Assembly (NCBI RefSeq): GCF_005280585.1
Contig: NZ_SZVO01000008.1
Coordinates: forward strand, 274,921-338,920
From: Dyadobacter frigoris
GTDB taxonomy: Bacteria; Bacteroidota; Bacteroidia; Cytophagales; Spirosomataceae
Length of the DNA stretch: 64,000 bases
Reading direction: 5' to 3'
Shown here in pieces: positions 54,872 through 62,616 of this stretch. The position numbers were made by a program, and so were the translations under genes. The notes under the pieces were generated by a model. The model was not told the origin of the DNA. It searched no databases and saw nothing but the letters and a program-made list of their open reading frames with translations. Numbering within the stretch: the stretch's first letter is position 1; every line of letters starts with the position of its first letter.

Positions 54872-56929
54872 ATGTCACTATATATTTCGGCTCAAAAGGC
54901 TGCTAAATTCTCTTTGTTAATCGCCTCTTTATATTTCACTTCTACACAGGTTAGTGCTCAGAAAGTTAAGTCTGCCACTTCTTTTTTAGAATCCCAACCT
55001 TATCATCAACTTCCGTTAAATGCCATAAAACCAAAAGGTTGGCTGCGTGATCAATTGGAAATTATGCGTGATGGTACAACCGGACATCTGGATGAAGTTT
55101 ATGCCAAAGTGAAAAATGACAATGGCTGGCTTGGCGGAAAGGGAGATGGCTGGGAGGAAACGCCGTACTGGCTAGACGGTGCAGTTCCGTTGGCGTATCT
55201 TTTGGACGATAAAGTTGTAAAGGATAAAGTTTTACAATACATCAACTGGACGATTGATCGTCAGCGACCATCAGGTTATTTTGGGCCGATAACAAAAGAA
55301 GAGCGTGAAAATAAAACAGTGATAACACCCGGAAATTGCTCGGCAGGAGAGGACTGGTGGCCGAAAATGGTGATGCTGAAAGTAATACGTCAATATTATC
55401 TGGCGTCAAATGATCCGCGTGTAATTCCTTTTATGAACCGTTTTTTTAAATATCAGCTTCAATCACTTAAAACCTGTCCAATCAATAAATGGTCAGAATG
55501 GGCGGAATCCAGGGGCGCTGACAATATCATGATTGCACAGTGGCTTTACAGCATCAATCATGACAAATCGTTAATTGAGCTTGCAAACCTGATCGAATCC
55601 CAATCCTATCAATGGAGTGAATGGTTTGGCGGAAGAACCTGGGCGATCAATGCTGCAACCCAGCAAAATGATGAACATTGGATGCGCCGCCACGCGGTGA
55701 ATGTAGCGATGGGTTTGAAATCGCCTTCGATGAATTATCAGCGGACAAAAAATCCTAAGTATCTGAATCAGTTAAAAACCGGATTTAATGATTTAATGAC
55801 ACTTCATGGTTTGCCAATGGGTGTTTTTTCAGGCGACGAGGATATTCACGGAAATGCACCAACACAGGGTGTTGAACTATGTGCGATAACCGAAGCTATG
55901 TTTTCACTCGAAGAGATAATCGGGATAACAGGGGATATCCAATACATGGATGCACTGGAACGGATGACTTTTAACGCATTACCAACCCAGACGACGGACG
56001 ATTATAACGCCAAACAATATTTTCAGGTTGCCAATCAGGTGCAGATCAGCAGAGGTGTTTTTGATTTTTCTTTGCCTTTTGAGAGGGAAATGAACAATGT
56101 GCTTGGGATGAAAAGTGGTTACACATGCTGTCTGGCCAATATGCATCAGGGCTGGACGAAGTTCGCAAGTCATCTCTGGTATGGTACTTCCGCAAACGGA
56201 TTGGCCGCTTTGGAATACAGTCCTAATGAAATTACTTCGAAAGTCGGTAAAACAAATACGGAAATCAGTATCAAAGAAATAACCAATTTCCCTTTTGATG
56301 ACAAAATTAATTTTGAATTTACCACGAAAGAGGACGTTAGTTTTCCGTTACAGTTAAGAATCCCAACCTGGTGCAAAGAAGCTGTTTTGACACTCAATGG
56401 TAAGGAATTAAAAAGAGAAAAAGGTGGTCAGGTTATTACCTTAAACCGTATCTGGAAAAACGATGATAAGCTGACGCTGGAATTCCCGATGGAAATGACG
56501 ACTTCAAACTGGGGCAAAAATTCGAGAACGATCGAACGCGGCCCGTTAGTTTATGCGCTCAAACTGGAAGAAAAATGGGAAAAGGGAAATGAGAAAAATG
56601 AAGGCGATTATTTCAGCGTTTATCCAAAATCAGATTGGAACTATGGACTTTTGGAAAGCATTGTAAAAGATCCAAAAAGTAATCTGACGGTTGTGGTAAA
56701 ACCGATATCAGAAAAATTTGTCTGGAATCTGGCTCACGCACCGATTGAAATTACTGCTTCCGGGAAGAAAATTCCGAATTGGAAAGTGGTAGATGGCTTG
56801 GCGAGACAACCGGTAACGGACAGAACCGGGATTTACCGCGGAGAGGTTGATGAAAAAACGGAGAAGATTACACTGGTTCCTTATGGATTTACCAAAGTTA
56901 GAATTGTAGCTTTTCCTGTTGTTAAATAA
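54872..56929 (+). CDS. Exported GH127/DUF1680-type glycosidase (beta-L-arabinofuranosidase-like)
   Basis: 685 aa from ATG 54872 with signal MSLYISAQKAAKFSLLIASL...SAQ; a TTG 27 nt upstream is rejected. The (alpha/alpha)6 barrel contains WEETPYWLDGAVPLAYLLDD and QNDEHWMRRHAVNVAMGLKS. GYTCCLANMHQGWTKFASHL holds the paired cysteines of the zinc-bound catalytic centre in GH127 enzymes. C-terminal beta-sandwiches (LQLRIPTWCKEAVLTLNGK, IERGPLVYALKLE) complete the family plan. It is likely a periplasmic enzyme removing beta-L-arabinofuranose or a related sugar. It is followed by a terminator-like hairpin directly before the next gene. Confidence 0.9.
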   Translation: MSLYISAQKAAKFSLLIASLYFTSTQVSAQKVKSATSFLESQPYHQLPLNAIKPKGWLRDQLEIMRDGTTGHLDEVYAKVKNDNGWLGGKGDGWEETPYWLDGAVPLAYLLDDKVVKDKVLQYINWTIDRQRPSGYFGPITKEERENKTVITPGNCSAGEDWWPKMVMLKVIRQYYLASNDPRVIPFMNRFFKYQLQSLKTCPINKWSEWAESRGADNIMIAQWLYSINHDKSLIELANLIESQSYQWSEWFGGRTWAINAATQQNDEHWMRRHAVNVAMGLKSPSMNYQRTKNPKYLNQLKTGFNDLMTLHGLPMGVFSGDEDIHGNAPTQGVELCAITEAMFSLEEIIGITGDIQYMDALERMTFNALPTQTTDDYNAKQYFQVANQVQISRGVFDFSLPFEREMNNVLGMKSGYTCCLANMHQGWTKFASHLWYGTSANGLAALEYSPNEITSKVGKTNTEISIKEITNFPFDDKINFEFTTKEDVSFPLQLRIPTWCKEAVLTLNGKELKREKGGQVITLNRIWKNDDKLTLEFPMEMTTSNWGKNSRTIERGPLVYALKLEEKWEKGNEKNEGDYFSVYPKSDWNYGLLESIVKDPKSNLTVVVKPISEKFVWNLAHAPIEITASGKKIPNWKVVDGLARQPVTDRTGIYRGEVDEKTEKITLVPYGFTKVRIVAFPVVK

Positions 56930-56959
56930 CTTAATATCATATTTTTGTACACTGCAACG

Positions 56960-57009
56960 GTTCTGACTTACTTAGCGTAAAGCTAATTGAAGTCAGAACT
57001 TGTTTTTTT
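56960..57009 (+). terminator. Terminator/attenuator hairpin abutting the next start codon
   Basis: GTTCTGACTT and AAGTCAGAAC flank an inner TTAGC/GCTAA stem, followed by TTGTTTTTTT, whose last T is the base before the ATG at 57010. It should end the GH127 transcript, but its location inside the leader of the next gene also fits attenuation. Confidence 0.8.
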
Positions 57010-57903
57010 ATGAAGTCAATTTATACCCTTCTTGTTTTAGCGCTTTGTGCCAACGCTGTTTTTGCACAAAATGAAGATTATTATAATCCGGTAACAGCTC
57101 CGGTAAAACCCTTTTATGATCTGGTAACTCCTCAGATCAATACGTTTAAGACAAACAGAGAGAAAGCAATTTTTGCCAAATATTCAACAGAAAAAATCCG
57201 TAACCGCTGGTATATAGGCTTTGATGGATTTATTGGTACAGATAAAAGTACGCTGACAAATACTCTTCAGGGATTGGTTGATACAAAATCCGCCAGCCGC
57301 TCCGGATATAGTGCTTCCATTGGCTGGGTGAATCAGGAAAAGTGGGGACTTGAATTGGAATATGCACGGTCGCCTATCCATAACACGCTCATTATCAACA
57401 ATGCCAATCCATTGGAATATAAGATGGATAATGATAAAAATAACATTGCCATCCGGGCAAAACGGAGGATTTTGTTTGGGAAATCAAATTCTTCTGTCCG
57501 CCGTTCTGCATTCTGGATTGGCGCTGGCGCAGGTATCGTGCCTAATTCCGGAAAACAGAAGGATTTTATGGAGTTTGAAGGTTATATAAGACGTACAAGG
57601 TTAACCAATGATACATTATATTTGAGCAGTGATACCAGGACGAACACAAAAATAACCGGTTTTGCAGATGCTACTGCTGAATACGTTATCAAAGTTGCCA
57701 AAGCGTTTGATCTTAGTTTTTATGCAAGAAAACGTTGGGGACTGGGAAACTCGCTATCAACAAATCTTGACTACTACGTAAACAAAGTACAAACCCAAAC
57801 GGCGACGATTAAAGCAGATGGAAGCGGATGGGCATTCGGGATTTCTCTTCGCTACATGCTTTTTGTAGGTCATGATGAAGGTGGTAAGCATGATCTGGAA
57901 TAA
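57010..57903 (+). CDS. Outer-membrane beta-barrel-like protein
   Basis: 297 aa with signal peptide MKSIYTLLVLALCANAVFAQ. The mature protein has regularly spaced amphipathic strands (WYIGFDGFIGTDKSTL, YSASIGWVNQEKWGLELEYA, NIAIRAKRRILFG, AFWIGAGAGIV, ITGFADATAEYVIKV, WAFGISLRYMLFVG), typical of an 8-10-stranded barrel of the outer-membrane channel/porin-like type. An N-terminal periplasmic segment (NPVTAPVKPFYDLVTPQINT) precedes the barrel. No enzymatic motif. The start is fixed by the signal peptide, although the upstream terminator ends on the preceding base. Confidence 0.75.
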   Translation: MKSIYTLLVLALCANAVFAQNEDYYNPVTAPVKPFYDLVTPQINTFKTNREKAIFAKYSTEKIRNRWYIGFDGFIGTDKSTLTNTLQGLVDTKSASRSGYSASIGWVNQEKWGLELEYARSPIHNTLIINNANPLEYKMDNDKNNIAIRAKRRILFGKSNSSVRRSAFWIGAGAGIVPNSGKQKDFMEFEGYIRRTRLTNDTLYLSSDTRTNTKITGFADATAEYVIKVAKAFDLSFYARKRWGLGNSLSTNLDYYVNKVQTQTATIKADGSGWAFGISLRYMLFVGHDEGGKHDLE

Positions 57904-57934
57904 AACCGCAAAGTAATTGGGGATACATTTTGCA

Positions 57935-57979
57935 GAAAAAAGCCAGCGACCAATATACAAAGTATATAGTGGTCGTTGG
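57935..57979 (-). terminator. Intrinsic terminator of the alpha/beta-hydrolase gene
   Basis: On the minus strand the stem GACCACTATATAC / GTATATTGGTC, with flanking CCA(A)CG pairs, is followed by GGCTTTTTTC. Confidence 0.8.
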
Positions 57980-57996
57980 TCGGAATAAACGGAATG

Positions 57997-58617
57997 TTAC
58001 TTATTGAAAATCAATGTATTAGCTTTTTCTATTTCATCGTGACTGATGGTATGTCCCATATTCGGATATATTTTTTCATAAACCTCAGCATGCATGGATT
58101 CCAAAACAGCGGTGGTTTCTTGAACTCTTGAAACCGGGACATGTGGATCTGGATTGCTGGTTCCTATAAAAATGGGTGTTCCTCCAAAATCTCCGGAGTA
58201 GTTTTCCGTATAAATTTTATCACCGATAAGTCCGCCTGTAAAGGCAACAACTCCACCGTATTTAGTTGCATTTCGGGCAACATATTCAAGCGTCAAACAA
58301 GCACCTTGTGAAAATCCAAGAAAGAAAATATTCTCTTTCAAAATTCCTTTGGCAATAACGTCAGCAACAACATCATCGATCACGTCAACAGCGGAAGAAA
58401 GCCAGGGCTCATTAATTGCGGGTGCTGCCAAAAATGAAGTTGGATACCAGGTATTGTTGGTGGCCTGGGGAGCAAGAAGCGCGTAATCATTAGTATTCAG
58501 ATGTGCAGCCAGCGATAGAATATCCTGTGCGCTTCCTCCCCGGCCATGAATCATGATCAAAACTTTGTCCGTTTTATCAATAACTTTTCCGGCTGTTATT
58601 ACTTTTTTGGTATGCAT
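57997..58617 (-). CDS. Alpha/beta-hydrolase, phospholipase/carboxylesterase (MhqD-like)
   Basis: 206 aa, cytoplasmic. Oxyanion strand VLIMIHGRGGSAQDILSLA, nucleophile elbow FFLGFSQGACLTLEYVA, acid in TSNPDPHVPVSRVQ, and histidine in YPNMGHTISHDE: the complete Ser-Asp-His triad of the LysoPLA/carboxylesterase group that includes MhqD. In Bacillus, MhqD belongs to the quinone-resistance regulon together with a ring-cleaving dioxygenase and nitroreductase. Here the same partner types lie upstream on the same strand (58717, 60068), supporting a related role. It is the last gene of this group. Confidence 0.88.
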   Translation of the reverse strand: MHTKKVITAGKVIDKTDKVLIMIHGRGGSAQDILSLAAHLNTNDYALLAPQATNNTWYPTSFLAAPAINEPWLSSAVDVIDDVVADVIAKGILKENIFFLGFSQGACLTLEYVARNATKYGGVVAFTGGLIGDKIYTENYSGDFGGTPIFIGTSNPDPHVPVSRVQETTAVLESMHAEVYEKIYPNMGHTISHDEIEKANTLIFNK

Positions 58618-58668
58618 AATAATTTTAAATCTAAATTGATTTTTGAAAATATTGCAAGTTTTAAAGAG

Positions 58669-58708
58669 GAAGGGATATGAGATAAATGACTATAAATCAT
58701 ATCCCTTC
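58669..58708 (-). terminator. Hairpin after the dioxygenase gene
   Basis: GAAGGGATATGA and TCATATCCCTTC are perfect 12-bp arms, 9 bp past the dioxygenase stop. The T-tract on the minus strand is weak (CTCTTTAAAA), so some read-through into the hydrolase is possible. Confidence 0.55.
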
Positions 58709-58716
58709 CAAAGAAC

Positions 58717-59652
58717 TTAAACCAGTTTTGGCAATATTTTTTCAATTTCAGCACGTGAACTTTCGTACTGTTTTGGCAACCTTAAACTACTGCCCAGGTT
58801 TTCAATCGTTTCGTCAATTGCAAAGCCTGGATTTTCAGATGCAAGTTCAAATAAAACCCCACCTGGTTCTCTGAAATAAAGAGAAAAGAAGTAATCACGG
58901 TCAATTTTTGGTGTGATATTCAAACCTTTGCTCGCAATTTTTTCACGGAATTCCATCAAAACCTGATCATTTTTCACACGAAAGGCAACGTGGTGATTAG
59001 TACCACCGGCATTATAACCACGTTCTTCATTTGGTGATTCTATCAGATCAACAATCGCTGCATTTTCAACAGCATCCGTGATAAACCGGTAACGATTTCC
59101 TTCCTGTTCCAAAAGTTTATATCCGAAAATATCGGTCAAAATTTCAGCGGTTGGCTTTATATTTTTTAGCGTCAAAACGATGCTATGAAATCCTTTGGTA
59201 GCAACATCCGCTTTTACATCGGCAGTTTCCCATGGTTTTCTTGTATCCTCAATTTTTGATTCAATCAGGTTGATTTTCAATCCGTCGGGATCCTGGAAAG
59301 GAAGATATAATTCGCCGAATTTCTCATCTTTATTTCCTTGTTTTACCTTGAATTCGGTAAAACGATCAGCCCAAAAATCCAGACTTCCTTTTGGTACGGA
59401 ATAACCAATATCTGTTGCCAAACCTGTTCCGGTACGACCTTGTGCTGTACCTTCCCAAGGGAAAAATGTCAGAATTGTACCGGCTGATCCAACTTCGTCA
59501 CCGTAATAAAAATGATAAGTTCCGGGATCGTCAAAATTGACGGTTTTTTTTACTAATCTCAGGCCAAGAACTTTGGTATAAAAGTCGTGATTACGTTTTG
59601 CGTTTCCTGCTATGGCAGTGATATGGTGCAGACCTAAGATTTGATTTTCCAT
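58717..59652 (-). CDS. Ring-cleaving dioxygenase / glyoxalase-fold protein (MhqO/MhqA-like)
   Basis: 311 aa from ATG 59652 (MENQILGLHHITAIAGNAKR); the frame extends upstream through the promoter module and is not used. It has tandem vicinal-oxygen-chelate modules: metal ligands are in LGLHHITAIAG, TNHHVAFRVKN and REPGGVLFELASENPG. The family contains the MhqO and MhqA dioxygenases that open hydroquinone or catechol rings. Catalysis on a specific quinone is inferred from family and neighbours. Its promoter shows the 17-bp box plus TTTGTAT architecture shared with the pirin gene. Confidence 0.9.
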   Translation of the reverse strand: MENQILGLHHITAIAGNAKRNHDFYTKVLGLRLVKKTVNFDDPGTYHFYYGDEVGSAGTILTFFPWEGTAQGRTGTGLATDIGYSVPKGSLDFWADRFTEFKVKQGNKDEKFGELYLPFQDPDGLKINLIESKIEDTRKPWETADVKADVATKGFHSIVLTLKNIKPTAEILTDIFGYKLLEQEGNRYRFITDAVENAAIVDLIESPNEERGYNAGGTNHHVAFRVKNDQVLMEFREKIASKGLNITPKIDRDYFFSLYFREPGGVLFELASENPGFAIDETIENLGSSLRLPKQYESSRAEIEKILPKLV

Positions 59653-59671
59653 GATTGTTTTGTTTTTTGTT

Positions 59672-59719
59672 ATACAAATTTCCGAAGATTTAAAGCCCTG
59701 GACATTGAACTGGGACAAG
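59672..59719 (-). promoter_or_regulatory. Promoter module copy 1, upstream of the dioxygenase
   Basis: On the minus strand CTTGTCCCAGTTCAATG (59703-59719), exactly 20 bp, then GAAATTTGTAT (59672-59682). The GAAATTTG part resembles the Bacteroidota TAnnTTTG -7 element, and the 17-bp box overlaps the -33 position. The same layout occurs at 61732 and 61866. Confidence 0.8.
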
Positions 59720-59724
59720 AAAAA

Positions 59725-60060
59725 TCAGGAAATTGAATTTGGTAATGAATTACGTTTTGAAAGCGCATGAATAATTTCGTTACTCAATAATCCGCTTCCG
59801 CCACCGTAATGCTGAATGATAATAATTTCAGGATCTTTTTCTGTGAAAGTGACACGAAGCACCGCTTCGCATTCCTCTTCAATACCGCCGCATAAAAGAA
59901 CGATATCAAATTTTTGTTCTTCAAATAATGCTATTGCTTTTTCATCTGTCAAAGCGCCATGAGCTGTCCAGTTTTCACTTTTATTAATGATACGCAAGAC
60001 TGTTTCAAGAATTTCTTCATGTCGTCCAACTGCCAGAATATTTACTTTCACAGGTTCCAT
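59725..60060 (-). CDS. Receiver-like protein lacking the phospho-acceptor Asp
   Basis: 111 aa from ATG 60060 (MEPVKVNILAVGRHEEILET); the longer start at 60093 would overlap the nitroreductase stop. The fold pattern is that of a CheY-like receiver (VKVNILAVG, KFDIVLLCGGIEEE, DPEIIIIQHYGGGSG). At the end of strand 3, where an Asp is phosphorylated, the sequence is LLCGG, so the acceptor is a Cys. It would therefore not work by ordinary phosphorylation; a redox- or electrophile-sensing Cys is a possible but unproven alternative. It lies 7 bp after the nitroreductase on the same strand. Confidence 0.7.
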   Translation of the reverse strand: MEPVKVNILAVGRHEEILETVLRIINKSENWTAHGALTDEKAIALFEEQKFDIVLLCGGIEEECEAVLRVTFTEKDPEIIIIQHYGGGSGLLSNEIIHALSKRNSLPNSIS

Positions 60061-60067
60061 GATCTTA

Positions 60068-60646
60068 TCAGTTTTTAGAAAAAACAAATTCACTTAAAGG
60101 TTTACGAACACGTGGCGTAAGTTCTCTGGTTTTAAATGGTTCTTCCAGTTTCTCAGCTTCGTCCAGATAACCCAATGCGATAATCGCAACAGGTAATTGA
60201 TTTTCAGTCAAATTCAGGGTTTCTGAAATTTTCACTCTGTCAAAACCACCCATCATGTGACTGTAAATATTCAATGCCGATGCCTGCAAAAGCAAATGTG
60301 CATTGGCCATTCCCAGATCATGCATAGCTGCACCATTTTCAGTTTGGTTTGCTTCAAATGTTTTTCTGGCAACAGCTACGATCAAAACATCAGCATGTTG
60401 AGCCCATGGTTTGTTTCCACCAAATAAACTTTCTGTGATTTGTACAAATCCGTCGTTACCTTTTGAAGCATAGTAATACTGCCATGGCTGTTCGTTATTG
60501 GCACTTGCCGCCCATCCGGCAGCTTCCAGAATTGTATGTAAATCGTTCTCCGGAATTACTTTATCGGAAAAAGAACGCGGACTCCATCTGTTTTTAATCA
60601 AATCAAGCACATCGTGCTCAGTGTTTGCAATTTTAATATGACTCAT
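60068..60646 (-). CDS. Nitroreductase family FMN oxidoreductase (MhqN-like)
   Basis: 192 aa. FMN-binding N-terminus KNRWSPRSFSDKVIPENDLH, central EAAGWAASANNEQPWQYYYA, and C-terminal AIIALGYLDEAEKLEEPFKT, the usual three motifs of the family. It reduces quinones or nitroaromatics with NAD(P)H and should act as a dimer. Neighbours (dioxygenase, MhqD-like hydrolase, pirin) support quinone or electrophile detoxification. It forms a tight two-gene unit with the receiver-like gene. Confidence 0.92.
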   Translation of the reverse strand: MSHIKIANTEHDVLDLIKNRWSPRSFSDKVIPENDLHTILEAAGWAASANNEQPWQYYYASKGNDGFVQITESLFGGNKPWAQHADVLIVAVARKTFEANQTENGAAMHDLGMANAHLLLQASALNIYSHMMGGFDRVKISETLNLTENQLPVAIIALGYLDEAEKLEEPFKTRELTPRVRKPLSEFVFSKN

Positions 60647-60649
60647 TTT

Positions 60650-60828
60650 TTAGCTATTGGCTGTTAGGCGTTAGTAGTTAGTTCGGTACTTCCGGTTTTT
60701 AGGCTGGATTGAATTAATTTTATTATGTTGATTGTCAGTTGTTAGCGCTTTACTTACTTGGCTTCTTGAACTAACAAGGTCTCAGGATCGATCCTTTTAG
60801 CTAATAGCCAAACGCTAACAGCTAATCG
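60650..60828. repeat. Imperfect inverted copies of a TTAGC-rich heptamer-type sequence
   Basis: Near 60652-60690 (AGCTATTGGCTGTTAGGCG) and 60797-60835 (AGCTAATAGCCAAACGCTAA) lie related stretches in opposite orientation that could fold together. They fill the gap between pirin and nitroreductase genes. Function unknown. Confidence 0.35.
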
Positions 60829-61704
60829 CTAAACAGACATTGGTACTTCCATTAAAAGCACTTCGGCATCCTGCGAATTTGCTTTGATTGAGATGCTGGT
60901 TGTGTCCCAGATTCCAAGTCCGTCGCGTTGATTTAAGTCGTTGTCTTCGATGGTGATATCGCCTTTTAATACAAATGCATAAACTCCGTTGGCAGGATTT
61001 TTTAGTTTATATTCTGTGGTGAAATCTTTATCAAATTTTCCCATGTGAAACCATGCGTCCTGGTTAATTGATACACCTGCATCGTCTGCATTTGGCGACA
61101 AAACCTGTTGTAAATTGTTATGTCTGTCTTCCACATTCAGTGTTAACTGATCGTATCTAGGCGTAACATTTTTAGTTTTTGGGAACAACCATATCTGTAA
61201 GAACCGGGCGTCCTGATCTTCATTTTTGTTGTATTCGCTATGGAAAATCCCTGTTCCGGCACTCATTGCCTGTATGTCGCCATGTTTGATCACAGCCACA
61301 TTATCCATGCTGTCTTTATGTTCCAAATCGCCTTCCAAAGGGATTGAAATAATTTCCATATTATCATGCGGATGTCTTCCAAAACCTTTTCCGCCATCAA
61401 CACGATCGTCGTTCAAAACACGCAGCACACCAAAATGCATACGGTCAGGATTGTAATAATTCGCAAAACTGAAACTGTGGTGACTGTCAAGCCAGCCGTG
61501 GTTTGCATGTCCGCGGGTATCTGCTTTATGAAGTACTGTGTTCGCTTTCACTTTTGATTCTGTATTTGGCAAATGATTGAAACCAATCACGTCCAGTTCT
61601 TTCAATTCGTCAATATCGTTTTTGATAACATTTCCAACAGAAGCCGACGCAACGAACATTCCAGTTCCCATCAGGCCCTTACGGATAAAATCTTTTCTTT
61701 CCAT
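60829..61704 (-). CDS. Pirin family protein with N-terminal export-like signal
   Basis: 291 aa. The bicupin pirin fold has metal ligands in GFGRHPHDNMEIISIPLEG and SAGTGIFHSEYNKNEDQ; pirins include quercetin 2,3-dioxygenases. Unlike cytosolic pirins, it begins MERKDFIRKGLMGTGMFVAS, an RKxFxxK pattern and hydrophobic stretch resembling a Tat signal, so the protein may be exported. Two promoter modules lie upstream (61732-61779 and 61866-61913), shared with the dioxygenase gene. It lies between the Crp/Fnr regulator and the nitroreductase on one strand. Confidence 0.88.
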   Translation of the reverse strand: MERKDFIRKGLMGTGMFVASASVGNVIKNDIDELKELDVIGFNHLPNTESKVKANTVLHKADTRGHANHGWLDSHHSFSFANYYNPDRMHFGVLRVLNDDRVDGGKGFGRHPHDNMEIISIPLEGDLEHKDSMDNVAVIKHGDIQAMSAGTGIFHSEYNKNEDQDARFLQIWLFPKTKNVTPRYDQLTLNVEDRHNNLQQVLSPNADDAGVSINQDAWFHMGKFDKDFTTEYKLKNPANGVYAFVLKGDITIEDNDLNQRDGLGIWDTTSISIKANSQDAEVLLMEVPMSV

Positions 61705-61731
61705 GATTTATAGTCGTTTACCGATTTAATG

Positions 61732-61779
61732 ATACAAATTTCGCTATTTTGCGAGCGGCCGGCATTGAACTAGGACAAG
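61732..61779 (-). promoter_or_regulatory. Promoter module copy 2, upstream of the pirin gene
   Basis: CTTGTCCTAGTTCAATG (61763-61779), exactly 20 bp, then GAAATTTGTAT (61732-61742), read on the minus strand, ending 28 bp before the pirin ATG. It differs from copy 1 at one box position. Confidence 0.8.
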
Positions 61780-61865
61780 AAAATCAAAATCTGAAATATT
61801 TTTGATTTGTTAAATTGTCACTCTCTGCAAGTCCGGTTATTTTGTTTTGCTTTAATAAATTAACA

Positions 61866-61913
61866 ATACAAAGAAACAGCTGCCGGAATGCGGAAACATT
61901 GAACTGGGACAAG
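61866..61913 (-). promoter_or_regulatory. Promoter module copy 3, tandem upstream of the pirin gene
   Basis: CTTGTCCCAGTTCAATG (61897-61913), exactly 20 bp, then TTTCTTTGTAT (61866-61876). It is 134 bp upstream of copy 2 in the same orientation and just after the Crp/Fnr stop. No start codon lies between the two copies, so it is probably a second promoter for pirin. Confidence 0.75.
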
Positions 61914-61932
61914 AAGAAAGAAAAAATGAAAT

Positions 61933-62511
61933 TTATTTTTTGGCAAGTTTGGTTCTGACCTTACTCAGAAATTCGGCGGAAATACCCAGGTAGGAAGCAA
62001 TATAATGTTGGGGAACGCGCTGCGGAATAGTTGGATAGCGTTTAATGAAATCCAGATATTTATCTTGTGCGCTGGTGGCGATGGTTTTGAAAAGTCGTCC
62101 CTGTAAACTGGAAAGGTTTCTCTGTACCAAAATCCGGAACATTCTTTCCAGCTGCGGAACGTGGGAAAGTAGGGATTCTTTAGACTGCGGTGAAAGTATC
62201 AAAAGCTCACATTCTTCCAGGGTTTCGATGAACATATTACTTGGTTTCTGATCATGAAAGCTGGCAATATCACTAACCCACCAATCTTCAATAGCAAATT
62301 GCAACGTTACTTCAAAACCGTTTTCATCAATATAGTACATCCTGATGCAGCCTTTATTAATGAACGCTTCGAAATTGCAGATTTCTCCTTCATGGAGTAA
62401 AATCGTTTTTTTGGGAAAGGTTTTAAATTGAAGGATTGAATTGAAATAGGATAATTCTTCGGCCGTCAGGTTTGCATGGTTAATCATGTATGTATTGATG
62501 CGGTCGAACAT
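61933..62511 (-). CDS. Crp/Fnr-family transcriptional regulator
   Basis: 192 aa. The N-terminal cyclic-nucleotide-binding fold is LQFKTFPKKTILLHEGEICN, AFINKGCIRMYYIDENGF and AIEDWWVSDIASF. It lacks the arginine-phosphate cassette of cAMP-binding CRP, as usual for Bacteroidota members. A winged-helix C-terminus reads PQRVPQHYIASYLGISAEFLSKVRTKL. The gene heads the pirin-nitroreductase group and is a candidate regulator of the promoter modules, but this is inferred from position only. Confidence 0.9.
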   Translation of the reverse strand: MFDRINTYMINHANLTAEELSYFNSILQFKTFPKKTILLHEGEICNFEAFINKGCIRMYYIDENGFEVTLQFAIEDWWVSDIASFHDQKPSNMFIETLEECELLILSPQSKESLLSHVPQLERMFRILVQRNLSSLQGRLFKTIATSAQDKYLDFIKRYPTIPQRVPQHYIASYLGISAEFLSKVRTKLAKK

Positions 62512-62551
62512 TGCGGAATTTTGAAAATGGCTTAAAAACTGATTTTAAGAA

Positions 62552-62593
62552 GAAAAACAGAGAAGTCAAAAGGAATTTGTCCTGACTTCTCTG
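62552..62593 (-). terminator. Intrinsic terminator of the 62617-63132 gene
   Basis: On the minus strand CAGAGAAGTCA and TGACTTCTCTG enclose a loop and are followed by TTTTTCTTC. Confidence 0.85.
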
Positions 62594-62616
62594 AGGGAAT
62601 AATATCAAGAGCTTGC

